Both the position numbers and the translations under genes were made by a program. The notes beneath the pieces were generated by a model that worked only from the letters and a program-made list of their open reading frames with translations, was not told the origin of the DNA and did not search any database. Positions 49,211 through 58,345 of a stretch of 64,000 bases of DNA are shown here, piece after piece. Position 1 is the stretch's first letter; each line of letters starts with the position of its first letter. The DNA is from Shouchella oshimensis (lineage in GTDB: Bacteria; Bacillota; Bacilli; Bacillales; Bacillaceae_D), in NCBI RefSeq assembly GCF_002019765.1, contig NZ_KV917380.1, forward strand, positions 3,047,926 through 3,111,925. Direction: 5' to 3'.

Positions 49211-50539
49211 GTGTTTGGTGTTGTGATTCGTTTTTTTGACCGCATTGTTCAGCGTTATTTACCTGATGCCTTTATTTTTGCTCTTTTGTTAACCATTGTT
49301 GTTTTTGTACTTGGATTAGGATTAACAAGTAGTGGTCCTATGGACATGATTCAGTACTGGGGAGGTGGATTTTGGGATTTACTTGCCTTCACCATGCAGA
49401 TGACGCTAATCGTTGTGACTGGGTATATTCTTGCTAGCACTAACGTTATGTCTACATTAATGAAACGCTTAGCGCTCCTTGCACACACGCCTGGACAAGC
49501 GGTTGTTCTCGTCACCGTTGTTGCCTCTCTCGCCTGTTTACTAAACTATGGCTTCGGTCTTGTTGTTGGTGCCTTATTTGCTAAACATGTGGTTAGACGT
49601 GTACCAACTGTCGATTACCGATTACTTATAGCAGCAGCTTATAGCGGATTTCTCGTATGGCATGGTGGTTTGTCCGCCTCTATCCCACTAACGATTGCCA
49701 GTGAAGATCATTTTCTAGTAGAGTCCTTAGGAATTATTCCTGTTACACAAACGTTATTAAGCCCTTATAACATTTTTATCGTTGCTACGTTAATAGCGAC
49801 TTTGCCCATTATTAACTATTTTTCATTAAAATCGATTAAGCACAAAACCTACATAGACCCTTTGTTCTTAGAAACAGAGTTAAAGAACGAGCTTGCTGTA
49901 ACGAAAGATAAAGCAGCAACTCCTGCTGAACGCTTAGAAAATAGCCACATTTTATCCTTCGTTATCGGAGGCGCTGGGATGCTATTTGTCGTGTTTCATT
50001 TTGCCACCAACGGCCTTGACTTAAACATTAACATCGTGAACTTCACGATTTTGTTTCTTGGCATTCTGTTTCATCGTACACCTAAACGCTTACTTCAATC
50101 AGTTAATGAAGGTGTAAAGAATGCAGGCGGTATTATTATTCAATTCCCTTTTTATGCAGGAATTATGGGCATGATGGTCGCTTCTGGACTATCTGATACG
50201 ATTGCGCTCTGGTTTGTCCAGATTTCAACTGAAACAACACTCCCTTTTTTGACCTTTATCAGTGCAGGGTTAATTAATATGTTTATTCCTTCTGGAGGTG
50301 GACAGTGGGCAGTACAAGGACCCATCATGATACCAGCCGCCATCGAACTCGGGGCTGATACGGCTCGGGTGGCAATGGCCGTTGCATGGGGAGACGCATG
50401 GACCAATATGATTCAACCATTCTGGGCATTACCTGTTCTTGCCATTGCCGGTTTAAAAGTACGTGACATTATGGGGTTTTGTTTGATTTTATTAATTTGG
50501 TCGTTTGTCCCCATTTCAATTGGATTACTATTTTTTTAA
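49211..50539 (+). CDS. AtoE-type short-chain fatty acid transporter
   Basis: 442 residues with about eleven to twelve helices. The sequence VVIRFFDRIVQRYLPDAFIF at the start and FIPSGGGQWAVQGPIMIPAA (near 355) are family signatures of AtoE/short-chain fatty acid transporters. Transport direction and substrate are not proven. The start is GTG, seven bases after AAAGGTGG. It has its own terminator and no beta-oxidation genes beside it, so its link to gbsAB is only positional. Confidence 0.85.
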   Translation: MFGVVIRFFDRIVQRYLPDAFIFALLLTIVVFVLGLGLTSSGPMDMIQYWGGGFWDLLAFTMQMTLIVVTGYILASTNVMSTLMKRLALLAHTPGQAVVLVTVVASLACLLNYGFGLVVGALFAKHVVRRVPTVDYRLLIAAAYSGFLVWHGGLSASIPLTIASEDHFLVESLGIIPVTQTLLSPYNIFIVATLIATLPIINYFSLKSIKHKTYIDPLFLETELKNELAVTKDKAATPAERLENSHILSFVIGGAGMLFVVFHFATNGLDLNINIVNFTILFLGILFHRTPKRLLQSVNEGVKNAGGIIIQFPFYAGIMGMMVASGLSDTIALWFVQISTETTLPFLTFISAGLINMFIPSGGGQWAVQGPIMIPAAIELGADTARVAMAVAWGDAWTNMIQPFWALPVLAIAGLKVRDIMGFCLILLIWSFVPISIGLLFF

Positions 50540-50559
50540 TTGTTGTTCCAACTTCTTTG

Positions 50560-50590
50560 AGCCCAAGTGTCAAAACACTTGGGCTTTTAT
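50560..50590. terminator. Terminator between the AtoE-type and P450 genes
   Basis: AGCCCAAGTGT pairs perfectly with ACACTTGGGCT around CAAA, with TTTAT after it on the plus strand. The two genes converge here. Confidence 0.88.
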
Positions 50591-50613
50591 GGATGGAGCG
50601 TGCTCCTCAACCA

Positions 50614-51801
50614 TTAATTCAATTTCACCGGCAGTTCTTTTAAGCCGCGAATGACGAAGCTTTGTCGCCACTCCAAATTAGCGAGTGCTGTATTTATTTG
50701 AATCTCTGGGAAGGTGTTAAGCAATGTTTGAATCGCTATTTTCCCTTCTAATCGTGCGAGTGGCGCACCTAGGCAATAGTGAATTCCTTTTCCAAACGCA
50801 AGGTGCGGACTTTTTTCACGAGTGATAACAAGTTTGTCCGGCTCTGAAAAAACTGCCGGGTCATGATCTGCTGACGCAAGAGAAACGAGAACATGATCTC
50901 CTTTTTGCAGCTGTTTGCCCATGAACGTAAACGATTCTTTTGCGTAGCGATCAGTACTAAACTCAACTGGACCATTAAATCGTAAAATCTCTTCAATGGC
51001 TCCATCAATTAAACTTGGTGATTCTTTTAATTTTTTTAACTGCTCAGGATGTGTAAACAAGGCGAGCATTCCATTGGCAATTAAATTAACTGTCGTTTCA
51101 TGTCCGGCAACGATCATGAGCATAATGGCACCATATAATTCTTGAACCGATAGCTTATCCCCATCTTCTTCTGCACGGATCAGCTCTGAAAGCAAATCGT
51201 CTTGAGGATGGATTCGCTTCTCGGCCAGCAATTGTTCAATATAAAGCTGAAATTCTTTCATATGCGCTTCAACTTGCTCATAAAAACTTGGATCGTCGTT
51301 TATTTCTACCATACTGTTAGACCATCTTTGAAAGTCTAAGCGGTCCTCAGGAGGGACACCAAGTAATTCACAGATAACAATAATAGGAATAGGAAATGCA
51401 TAGTCTGCAATTAAATCAACGGTTTCCTTCCCTTTCATTTGTTCGACTTGTATCTTTGCAATTTCTTCAATTCGACCTTGAAGGCGTTGAATCATTTTCG
51501 GTGTAAAACCTCGCTGAACAAGACTTCGCAACCGTCGATGATCTGGTGGATCAGCAAACAACATGCTGTGGGTAATTGGCATCAATTCATGTTCACTGAC
51601 GTCTGGGAAAACCGCTCTTGGATTTTTTACAAATCGTTCATCTTTTAAGACTGCTTCAGCCGCTTCATATGTAAACGCAACCCATGAATCCTGAATACCA
51701 CTCACTAATTTCACCTTTGCAAAGGCATCATGAGGACGGATCTCCTTATAAAATTCGTAAGGTTCTTGATGAAACTCTTTTTTATTCAGCACAATTGACA
51801 T
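50614..51801 (-). CDS. Cytochrome P450 (CYP107-like)
   Basis: 395 residues. P450 landmarks are the I-helix AGHETT (232-237), the K-helix ExxR (E271-R274 in EEILRF) and the heme loop FGKGIHYCLGAP with C343 as thiolate ligand. Length and sequence fit soluble bacterial class I enzymes. ATG at 51801 follows AGGGGTGA by five bases; an upstream in-frame start at 51822 is rejected. No ferredoxin or reductase gene lies nearby, so electrons must come from elsewhere. Substrate unknown. Confidence 0.9.
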   Translation of the reverse strand: MSIVLNKKEFHQEPYEFYKEIRPHDAFAKVKLVSGIQDSWVAFTYEAAEAVLKDERFVKNPRAVFPDVSEHELMPITHSMLFADPPDHRRLRSLVQRGFTPKMIQRLQGRIEEIAKIQVEQMKGKETVDLIADYAFPIPIIVICELLGVPPEDRLDFQRWSNSMVEINDDPSFYEQVEAHMKEFQLYIEQLLAEKRIHPQDDLLSELIRAEEDGDKLSVQELYGAIMLMIVAGHETTVNLIANGMLALFTHPEQLKKLKESPSLIDGAIEEILRFNGPVEFSTDRYAKESFTFMGKQLQKGDHVLVSLASADHDPAVFSEPDKLVITREKSPHLAFGKGIHYCLGAPLARLEGKIAIQTLLNTFPEIQINTALANLEWRQSFVIRGLKELPVKLN

Positions 51802-51852
51802 ACTCGTCACCCCTCTCTCCATTTAGTTCGGAACCATTCTCTACTTTTCCTG

Positions 51853-51882
51853 CAAAAAAAGAGGATCACCTAAATGATCCTC
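51853..51882 (-). terminator. htpG terminator
   Basis: On the minus strand GAGGATCA pairs with TGATCCTC around TTTAGG, followed by TTTTTTT. Confidence 0.88.
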
Positions 51883-51892
51883 CACTTATTCT

Positions 51893-53767
51893 TCACACCA
51901 TGACTTTACACATGTCTTTTGTAAACTCAACTGGATCTTCTAGTGGTAACCCTTCAATTAACAACGCTTGGCTATAAAGAAGATTCGTGTAGAGTGCAAA
52001 CTTCTCATCATCTTGTCCGTACGCTTGTTTTAATGAAGCAAACACATCATGATTGCCATTTAACTCTAATACTTTTTCAGCCTTCACGTGCTGATTGTCT
52101 GGCATCGCTTGAAGCACTTTTTCCATTTCAATCGTGATGTCCCCATCAGCCGCTAAGAAAACAGGATGCGTTTTAAGTCGTTTGGACGTTCGTACGTCTT
52201 TTACTTTTCCAGTTAAGATTTCTTTCATTTTGCTAAACATCGCTGTATCTTCTTCGCTTGTTTCTTGTTCTGCTTTTTCATCGTCGTCAATTTTCAAGTC
52301 AGCACTTGAAACCGAAATGAATTCTTTTCCATCGTATTCGCGTAACATCTTAATCGCAAACTCATCCACATCTTCTGTAAGGTAAAGAATCTCATATCCT
52401 TTATCTGCAACCATTTCTGTTTGAGGTAGTTTTGCAATTCTCTCAACAGAATCGCCCGTTGCATAGTAAATTTGGGTTTGATCTTCTTTCATACGAGACA
52501 CATAGTCTGCTAACGAAACAAGCTTATTCTCTGTAGAAGAATGGAATAACAATAAGTCTTGAAGGTCGTCTTTATTGGCACCAAAATCGTTGTAAACGCC
52601 GAATTTTAATTGACGGCCAAATGCTTGATAGAACTTGTCGTACTTCTCTCGATCTTTCTTTAGCATGGTTTTTAGCTGACTCTTAATTTTCGATTTAATA
52701 TTTTTTGCAATTAACTGTAGCTGACGATCATGCTGCAGCATTTCTCGCGAGATATTGAGGGATAAATCCTCTGAGTCAACCATTCCTTTTACGAAACTAA
52801 AGTAATCTGGTACTAGTTCAGCGCTCTTCTCCATAATTAAGACGCCATTTGCGTATAATTCCAGACCCTTTTCAAATTCCTTCGAATAATAATCATAAGG
52901 CGTGTTTTCAGGAATAAATAGAATGGCATTATACCGAACGGCTCCATCAACCGCCACATGGATATGCTCTAACGGTTTATCAAAACCATAGCGCTTGTCT
53001 TGATAAAATTGAACATAGTCTTCGTCCGTTAGTTCACTTTTATTTTTGCGCCATATTGGGATCATACTATTAAGAGTTTGTTCTTCTTCAAACTCTGTAT
53101 ACTCTTCTTCACTATCTTCTTTTGGCTTACTCACCGTCACATTCATTTTAATTGGGTAACGGATAAAATCAGAATACTTTTTAATGATTTGTTTAAGTCG
53201 ATATTCCTCTAAATACTCATCAAATGATTCTTCCTCACCATTCTCTTTTAAATAAAGTGTTATAGTTGTTCCAACTTCGTCTTTTTCGGCTGGCTCGATT
53301 GTATAGCCGTCTGTACCATCTGATTGCCACAAATAGGCTTGATCACTATCAACGGAACGACTCACCACAGCGACTTGATCTGCCACCATAAATGCCGCAT
53401 AAAATCCAACGCCGAATTGTCCAATAATATCATGGCCATCTTTAATTTCATTTTCTTTCTTAAATGCCAGAGAACCACTTTTTGCAATCGTTCCAAGGTT
53501 CGCTTCAAGCTCCTCTTTCGTCATACCAATCCCAGTATCACGAAGGGTCAACGTTCTTGCTTCTTTGTCTGCTTGTACGTAAATCGCATACTTATCTTGT
53601 TCAAACTGAAGATTTTCGTCTGTCAGTGAGCGGTAGTACATTTTATCAATCGCATCGCTGGCGTTTGAAATTAGCTCACGAAGGAAAATTTCTTTTTGCG
53701 AGTAAATCGAGTTAACCATCATCTCTAGCAAGCGTTTTGACTCTGCTTGAAATTGTTTCTTTTCCAT
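51893..53767 (-). CDS. htpG: Molecular chaperone HtpG (Hsp90)
   Basis: 624 residues, ATP-dependent chaperone. Hsp90 motifs: [15 protein letters not shown] (E and N of the ATP site near 34-41), [24 protein letters not shown] and [22 protein letters not shown] catalytic loop with the arginine (here [16 protein letters not shown]). ATG at 53767 follows AAGGGGTG; the longer frame from 53794 would start close to the operator. A perfect CIRCE element lies about 32 bp upstream. Confidence 0.97.
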   Translation of the reverse strand: MEKKQFQAESKRLLEMMVNSIYSQKEIFLRELISNASDAIDKMYYRSLTDENLQFEQDKYAIYVQADKEARTLTLRDTGIGMTKEELEANLGTIAKSGSLAFKKENEIKDGHDIIGQFGVGFYAAFMVADQVAVVSRSVDSDQAYLWQSDGTDGYTIEPAEKDEVGTTITLYLKENGEEESFDEYLEEYRLKQIIKKYSDFIRYPIKMNVTVSKPKEDSEEEYTEFEEEQTLNSMIPIWRKNKSELTDEDYVQFYQDKRYGFDKPLEHIHVAVDGAVRYNAILFIPENTPYDYYSKEFEKGLELYANGVLIMEKSAELVPDYFSFVKGMVDSEDLSLNISREMLQHDRQLQLIAKNIKSKIKSQLKTMLKKDREKYDKFYQAFGRQLKFGVYNDFGANKDDLQDLLLFHSSTENKLVSLADYVSRMKEDQTQIYYATGDSVERIAKLPQTEMVADKGYEILYLTEDVDEFAIKMLREYDGKEFISVSSADLKIDDDEKAEQETSEEDTAMFSKMKEILTGKVKDVRTSKRLKTHPVFLAADGDITIEMEKVLQAMPDNQHVKAEKVLELNGNHDVFASLKQAYGQDDEKFALYTNLLYSQALLIEGLPLEDPVEFTKDMCKVMV

Positions 53768-53798
53768 TTTTGTACACCCCTTATCATCTAACACCTTT

Positions 53799-53825
53799 TT
53801 AGCACTCGATCGCTCCGAGTGCTAA
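53799..53825. promoter_or_regulatory. CIRCE operator (HrcA binding site)
   Basis: TTAGCACTC-N9-GAGTGCTAA matches the CIRCE consensus in all 18 arm positions. It sits between the htpG promoter and start codon, at the predicted transcription start, as at groES and dnaK operons. Confidence 0.95.
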
Positions 53826-53835
53826 CTCATTTCTT

Positions 53836-53863
53836 ATTTTACCGAATTCACGACATACGTCAA
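53836..53863 (-). promoter_or_regulatory. htpG promoter
   Basis: TTGACG (-35), 16 bp, TAAAAT (-10) on the minus strand, immediately upstream of the CIRCE element. Confidence 0.7.
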
Positions 53864-53899
53864 TAGGTAGCGTCAACTTCAATTAAAAAAGAGTTCGGG

Positions 53900-54865
53900 T
53901 TACTTTATATATCGATTCACAAACGACCATACATGCTTATAATAAACAGAGGGCTCAGTTAACTTTGCGCCAACATGGCCTGCACCATTCGCAATCCAAA
54001 TCTCTTTTTCCTTCGTAGTTGCGGTATTATATAACTCTCTAGACATGTATGTTGGTACTAAATCATCTGAACTGCCATGAATAAAGAGCAGCGGTGGCGT
54101 CTCGTTTTTTACTTGCTCAAGGGCAGAAGCTTCTTTAAACGTATACCCAACTATTCGCTTCGATAGTGCACTGCCCATCTGTAAGAATGGGAAGCTCGGA
54201 ATTTGAAACAAGTTTTTCATCTGGTGCGACAATTCCTCATCTACTGCTGTATATGGACTGTCTGCAATAATAACCTTTACTTCCTTTGGTAAGTCCTTTT
54301 CACCAGCCACCATTAAAGCTGTTGAAGCACCCATGGATTCTCCATGAATCACGATTTGCTTTAGCTCTTTTTCTGCGATTAATTGGTTTAACCAGTTTAG
54401 TTGATCCTGTCGCTCAAGCCAGCCAAAGCCTATATAATTACCTTCACTTTCACCATGTGCACGTGCATCTGGTAAAAAAAGATCATAACCCTCTTCTTCA
54501 TACATTTTTCCAGCTAGTCCCATTTCACTACTGTCGCCTCGGTAGCCGTGAAGAAGGAAAGCCAGTTTTCCTGTTTGGTCTTTATTTGCGATATAGCGAC
54601 CATAAAGTGTTAATCCATCATACGTTTGTTGTTCCAGTCGTTCCACCTCTTTTTGGGCTAACCATTGTTCTCCACGCTCCATTAATTCAGCAATGTTCTC
54701 TAGCTCTTCTTTTGCTTCTCCCTCTCCCGCATAAAGATCGACATTGCGTGTACTCCTTGCAATTGCCATCGTAAATAAGTAATAACTAGCCGCAACAAGT
54801 GTCCCACCTAAAACAACTGATACACCACCAATACTCCAAAGCATCCTTTTGGTTTTTTTCTTCAC
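53900..54865 (-). CDS. Alpha/beta hydrolase (YqkD-like)
   Basis: 321 residues. An N-terminal membrane anchor (residues 9-32) leads to an extracytoplasmic alpha/beta hydrolase domain. The nucleophile is S177 in HGESMGAS, with a candidate acid in HGSSDDLVP and His in NGAGHVGAK. The oxyanion region is LLHGYRGDSSE. The start is GTG with GGAGG upstream. Substrate unknown; esterase or peptidase-like roles are possible. It follows the exported phosphoesterase gene on the same strand. Confidence 0.82.
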   Translation of the reverse strand: MKKKTKRMLWSIGGVSVVLGGTLVAASYYLFTMAIARSTRNVDLYAGEGEAKEELENIAELMERGEQWLAQKEVERLEQQTYDGLTLYGRYIANKDQTGKLAFLLHGYRGDSSEMGLAGKMYEEEGYDLFLPDARAHGESEGNYIGFGWLERQDQLNWLNQLIAEKELKQIVIHGESMGASTALMVAGEKDLPKEVKVIIADSPYTAVDEELSHQMKNLFQIPSFPFLQMGSALSKRIVGYTFKEASALEQVKNETPPLLFIHGSSDDLVPTYMSRELYNTATTKEKEIWIANGAGHVGAKLTEPSVYYKHVWSFVNRYIK

Positions 54866-54897
54866 GCTTGTTTCCTCCTGCTTCCCAACCGTTTTTC

Positions 54898-56409
54898 TTA
54901 ATCCTTTCTCTTCCCGCTTTCATTCGCTTCTAGACCTACAATTCGATTATGAATCGTTGCCATAGGTTTTTGTGTTTTCATATAATCACCAAAACAATCT
55001 TGTATAGAACCATACTTGTTCAGAAATCGCCCAGGTTGATTTGGATAACCATCGCCTCCACTATAAATAAAATCACTTGTAGCGATTGTGTACCGTGACG
55101 ATGAACTAAACATACCATTATCTAGCGTGACTGCTTCAACAACCGGCGTTCCTTCTTTCCACTTGACTGCTACTTTCATTCCACTGACATGTGGAAATTT
55201 GCCATTTTCTAATGGGTAATCACGTATACCGTGTTCAATCATCTCCACTAACACTTGACCACTAACATCTACCGTTACAATGGAACCCTCAAAAGGAAAA
55301 GTAGACTGGAGATTTGCTTTCGTCACAGTGCCTTTTGGAATTGAAGAACGGATGGCTCCACCATTTAAAAGAGCAATATCTGCATTAGTCTTTTTACGAA
55401 TGGCGTCTGTTAGAAATTGAGTAAGGTTCGTTTCGCCCACGCGAACATGTTGACGATCGCCTATTAAGGCAACGGGAGTGAATCCAACAACTTTTCTGCC
55501 TTCCTTAGTTAAACGGTCGGATAACATGTGAAGCTTCTCCTTTGTAACGAGATGCTCCCTTGTTGTGGAAGATGGTTTAATTAGCTGAGCCTTCTTAATA
55601 AGCAGATCATCATCATACTCAATTGTCACAAGGCCAAGGGCTTGAAGATGCGCTCCTGTACTTGCAAGCAATGTGTTGTTTTCCGCGACTTGACCCTCTG
55701 GTAACAACGTATGACTATGCCCATCAATAATGACGTCAATATCTGGAACTAGCTCTGCTAGTTGTTTACTTGTTTCAGGACTTCCTTCCACACCAAGATG
55801 CACAACTGCAACAATAAGATCCACTTGCGCCTGTTTTAATTGATCAACGATGTTTGCTGCTTGGTTAATTGGATTCGTTAGTTCAATTTCCTTTACATTG
55901 TTTGGATTTGTTTTGTTTAGCGCTTCCGTTGTTGTTAAGCCAAAAAGACCAATTTTTTTAGTTGCGACGGTTTTTATTATAAATGGGGAAAAGGGCTGTT
56001 CTTTCCTCCCTTTATAAAAAAGGTTCCCATCCAAAAAGACAAACTTTGCTTGCTTACGTAAATGAAGAAGGTGCCTAAAGCCATAGTTAAAATCATGATT
56101 ACCTGGCACAAAAGCGTCGTAATGCAAATCATTCATTAAAGAAACTGCTACTTCTCCTTTAGAGGCTTGAACAAATGGTGTTCCATGAAAGGTATCGCCT
56201 GCATCAACTAGAAGACAGTCTCCTTCACAGTTAAAATCGATCAGCGTCTTTAATTTTGCAAACCCAAAACCTTCACCTTCTACCACCCTGCCATGAATAT
56301 CATTTGTATGTAGTATGCGTACTACTTCTTTTTCCGCTCCGTAGGCAGGGTTTGATCCTATCAGAAAAAACAAGAAAAAAACGACCTGCGTCAAAAAGAA
56401 AATCTTCAT
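54898..56409 (-). CDS. Exported 5'-nucleotidase/metallophosphoesterase
   Basis: 503 residues. The signal peptide (about 1-25, ending PAYGAE) targets secretion. The N-terminal calcineurin-like phosphatase domain has HTNDIHGRV, DAGDTFHGTP, GNHDFNYGF and DGHSHTLLPE. The C-terminal 5'-nucleotidase domain has NGGAIRSSIPKG and the substrate stack YSGGDGYPNQPGRF. It hydrolyses nucleotides or related phosphate esters outside the cell. ATG at 56409 is five bases after AAGGGTGG. A promoter lies upstream inside the end of the previous gene. Confidence 0.9.
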   Translation of the reverse strand: MKIFFLTQVVFFLFFLIGSNPAYGAEKEVVRILHTNDIHGRVVEGEGFGFAKLKTLIDFNCEGDCLLVDAGDTFHGTPFVQASKGEVAVSLMNDLHYDAFVPGNHDFNYGFRHLLHLRKQAKFVFLDGNLFYKGRKEQPFSPFIIKTVATKKIGLFGLTTTEALNKTNPNNVKEIELTNPINQAANIVDQLKQAQVDLIVAVVHLGVEGSPETSKQLAELVPDIDVIIDGHSHTLLPEGQVAENNTLLASTGAHLQALGLVTIEYDDDLLIKKAQLIKPSSTTREHLVTKEKLHMLSDRLTKEGRKVVGFTPVALIGDRQHVRVGETNLTQFLTDAIRKKTNADIALLNGGAIRSSIPKGTVTKANLQSTFPFEGSIVTVDVSGQVLVEMIEHGIRDYPLENGKFPHVSGMKVAVKWKEGTPVVEAVTLDNGMFSSSSRYTIATSDFIYSGGDGYPNQPGRFLNKYGSIQDCFGDYMKTQKPMATIHNRIVGLEANESGKRKD

Positions 56410-56453
56410 TCCTTCCACCCTTTCTTTTTAGAATAGGATGTACAGAATGTAGC

Positions 56454-56481
56454 ATTGTATCACACGTTTTACCGATACCAA
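56454..56481 (-). promoter_or_regulatory. Promoter of the exported phosphoesterase gene
   Basis: TTGGTA (-35), 16 bp, TACAAT (-10) on the minus strand, overlapping the last codons of the C45 acyltransferase gene. Confidence 0.5.
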
Positions 56482-57530
56482 TCAGCAGGGTCATCCATAT
56501 GTAAAAAAGGCACATTTGTATCAATCGTTCCTGTTATTTGGCCCAACGCAATGGGCACTCCCTCTACCCACTTTTTAAAATCAATTCTTGTCGGCTCTTG
56601 GTTAGGTCCGAGAGTAAACCACGCCTGTAGTGAAGAAGGAAAATAAACTGATGTGTGGATCGTTCCTGCCCAACTATCGTATAAATCCGAGAATAAGCCG
56701 TTATTTGCAGCATTAAATAAGTGGTATGCTTCTTTCGCTGACATAGCTGTTTGTTGATTCTTTTTTAAAACATCCAGTCTCCTTGTTGAGTCCACGAGAT
56801 GGTGACGGTTTTCAGAAACAAGTGTTTCAAAATGATTCGTGCACCGTGTGCTTGAACGGATGGCTACCTCCCTAGGTGTTGCCTCAATAATAACGGTTCT
56901 TCCACTTTGATCATAAACAATATAGCTAAACGAATGGCGATGTGGGATATTTTTTAATAGCGTAACAGCTTGATCCACAGTCTCACATGTCTCTAATATA
57001 AACCGCCCAATCATACAGCAAATAAATCCAGCACCAGGCTTCTTCCGATTCATAAAATTGTAGCCCATTGCTAATCCTGCTTCGTTCATTCCATCCATTC
57101 GACCGGTAATACGTTGACTGGGAGCTGCAACCGCTAATCCACCATCTGTCGGTTTAAATAAGGTATATCGACCTTCATACGTTTTAGGATGGTAATCATA
57201 GTTGCGAATTAAATAATGATCACCTGTAGCAATGGAACACCCCGACTTTAAATAAGGCACTCTGTAGCCACCAAACTCTTTTAACACCTCTTCCATCGTC
57301 CATTCAAGTGCTTGTTGCATTCCGAGAAGCTCTTGCCAAATTCCTTTTGAAACAGCGCTTATTTCCCGCTTTGCTTCGTGTACATCAATTGAAAAACGCT
57401 GCTTGCGCACATTCCATTGATTTGAACGATTTTTTGTAATGAGTGACGCTTTGATTTCCATGCCTTGTTCGTATCCAAATGTTTCATGATCCCCTCTAAA
57501 CTGAATGATGTTGCTATAAATTTCTTTCAT
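56469..57530 (-). CDS. C45 family autoproteolytic acyltransferase/hydrolase
   Basis: 353 residues resembling acyl-CoA:6-aminopenicillanate acyltransferase-type Ntn hydrolases. The predicted self-cleavage is before C98 in YLKSGCSIATGD, giving an N-terminal nucleophile cysteine. IRNYDYHP follows, and GRMDGMNEAGLAMGYNF is the typical substrate-pocket stretch. The natural substrate is unknown; amide-bonded acyl amino acids or peptides are typical for relatives. It overlaps the ProC-like gene by 17 bp, so the two are co-expressed. Confidence 0.82.
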   Translation of the reverse strand: MKEIYSNIIQFRGDHETFGYEQGMEIKASLITKNRSNQWNVRKQRFSIDVHEAKREISAVSKGIWQELLGMQQALEWTMEEVLKEFGGYRVPYLKSGCSIATGDHYLIRNYDYHPKTYEGRYTLFKPTDGGLAVAAPSQRITGRMDGMNEAGLAMGYNFMNRKKPGAGFICCMIGRFILETCETVDQAVTLLKNIPHRHSFSYIVYDQSGRTVIIEATPREVAIRSSTRCTNHFETLVSENRHHLVDSTRRLDVLKKNQQTAMSAKEAYHLFNAANNGLFSDLYDSWAGTIHTSVYFPSSLQAWFTLGPNQEPTRIDFKKWVEGVPIALGQITGTIDTNVPFLHMDDPADWYR

Positions 57531-58221
57531 TTGTATCTTTCCTTTCCTGTAAATCAGCTACTATCTGTTTTGCAAAATGCCCTAAATCATTGCGTACATA
57601 AGCACTCATAACGCCTGCGCATACATTGTCAATTAAGACTTCTTTTATAAAAGGGGGAAGTTTTTCTCTTTCTACCTCTTGTTCTAATGTAACAGCTGCT
57701 CGAATGCCAATCTGTGTTGCAATTTGATTTACCTTTTCAACTACTGCAGGATGTTCAAACAGAACGGTTGCAAACGGACAAAAAAGGGATGAAACACCTT
57801 CTTGCACGCTTTTGCTCGTCGCATCTGCAACTATAGCAGCCTGTTTCCCTGCTTCAATTGATGTCGCATGGCCAATAATTTTTGCTTCTACAAAATGCAA
57901 CTTACTGTAAGCTTGTTTAATCTCCTTATCAATCCATGCTTTTGTGGAACAATTCATAATAATGGTGTTAGGGCTAGCATGTTGCGCAATGCTATTCAGC
58001 ACAGACGCTGTTGCATCTTGAGGCACGCAACACAGAATAAGATTCATTGCGTTTAAACAACGAAAGTCTGTTGAATAGGCTACATTCAAGTAAGCGGCTA
58101 ATTCCTGACCTTGTTTAGAGCCTCTATTTAACAATGTTAATTGAAAATGGGAATGAACCTGTGTTGCGATTGCTTTTCCCATACGACCTGCTCCAATGAT
58201 AGCTATTCGCTGCTTTTCCAT
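57514..58221 (-). CDS. ProC-like NAD(P)-binding oxidoreductase
   Basis: 235 residues. The Rossmann motif RIAIIGAGRMGKAIA starts at residue 5, as in pyrroline-5-carboxylate reductase and ComER. CCVPQDA (near 65), the NCSTK turn and EAKIIGHATS follow. The C-terminal helical part is shorter than in true ProC. It could be a P5C reductase-like enzyme; its divergent position beside the proline degradation genes is suggestive, not proof. It is coupled to the C45 acyltransferase. Confidence 0.65.
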   Translation of the reverse strand: MEKQRIAIIGAGRMGKAIATQVHSHFQLTLLNRGSKQGQELAAYLNVAYSTDFRCLNAMNLILCCVPQDATASVLNSIAQHASPNTIIMNCSTKAWIDKEIKQAYSKLHFVEAKIIGHATSIEAGKQAAIVADATSKSVQEGVSSLFCPFATVLFEHPAVVEKVNQIATQIGIRAAVTLEQEVEREKLPPFIKEVLIDNVCAGVMSAYVRNDLGHFAKQIVADLQERKDTNERNL

Positions 58222-58290
58222 TGCTAAACCTCCTACTCTTATTAAGAAAAGTATACCTTTTTTATACGTTCTCCTACAATTTCAAAAGAC

Positions 58291-58307
58291 TTGGCATGCT
58301 TCTTGCA
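58291..58307 (+). promoter_or_regulatory. Sigma-54 promoter of the P5C dehydrogenase gene
   Basis: TTGGCATGCTTCTTGCA has GG and GC separated by exactly 10 bp, the -24/-12 pattern of sigma-54 (SigL). It lies 39 bp before the start codon. No TGTCTA-type activator site is seen between it and the preceding gene. Confidence 0.85.
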
Positions 58308-58345
58308 TTAGATATAAATGAAACTGATTATTGAGGAGGATTACG

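Noticed and set aside
54286..54774. 162-codon frame antisense to the alpha/beta hydrolase gene
   Set aside because: It is a shadow of a gene with a recognisable catalytic serine motif and signal anchor.
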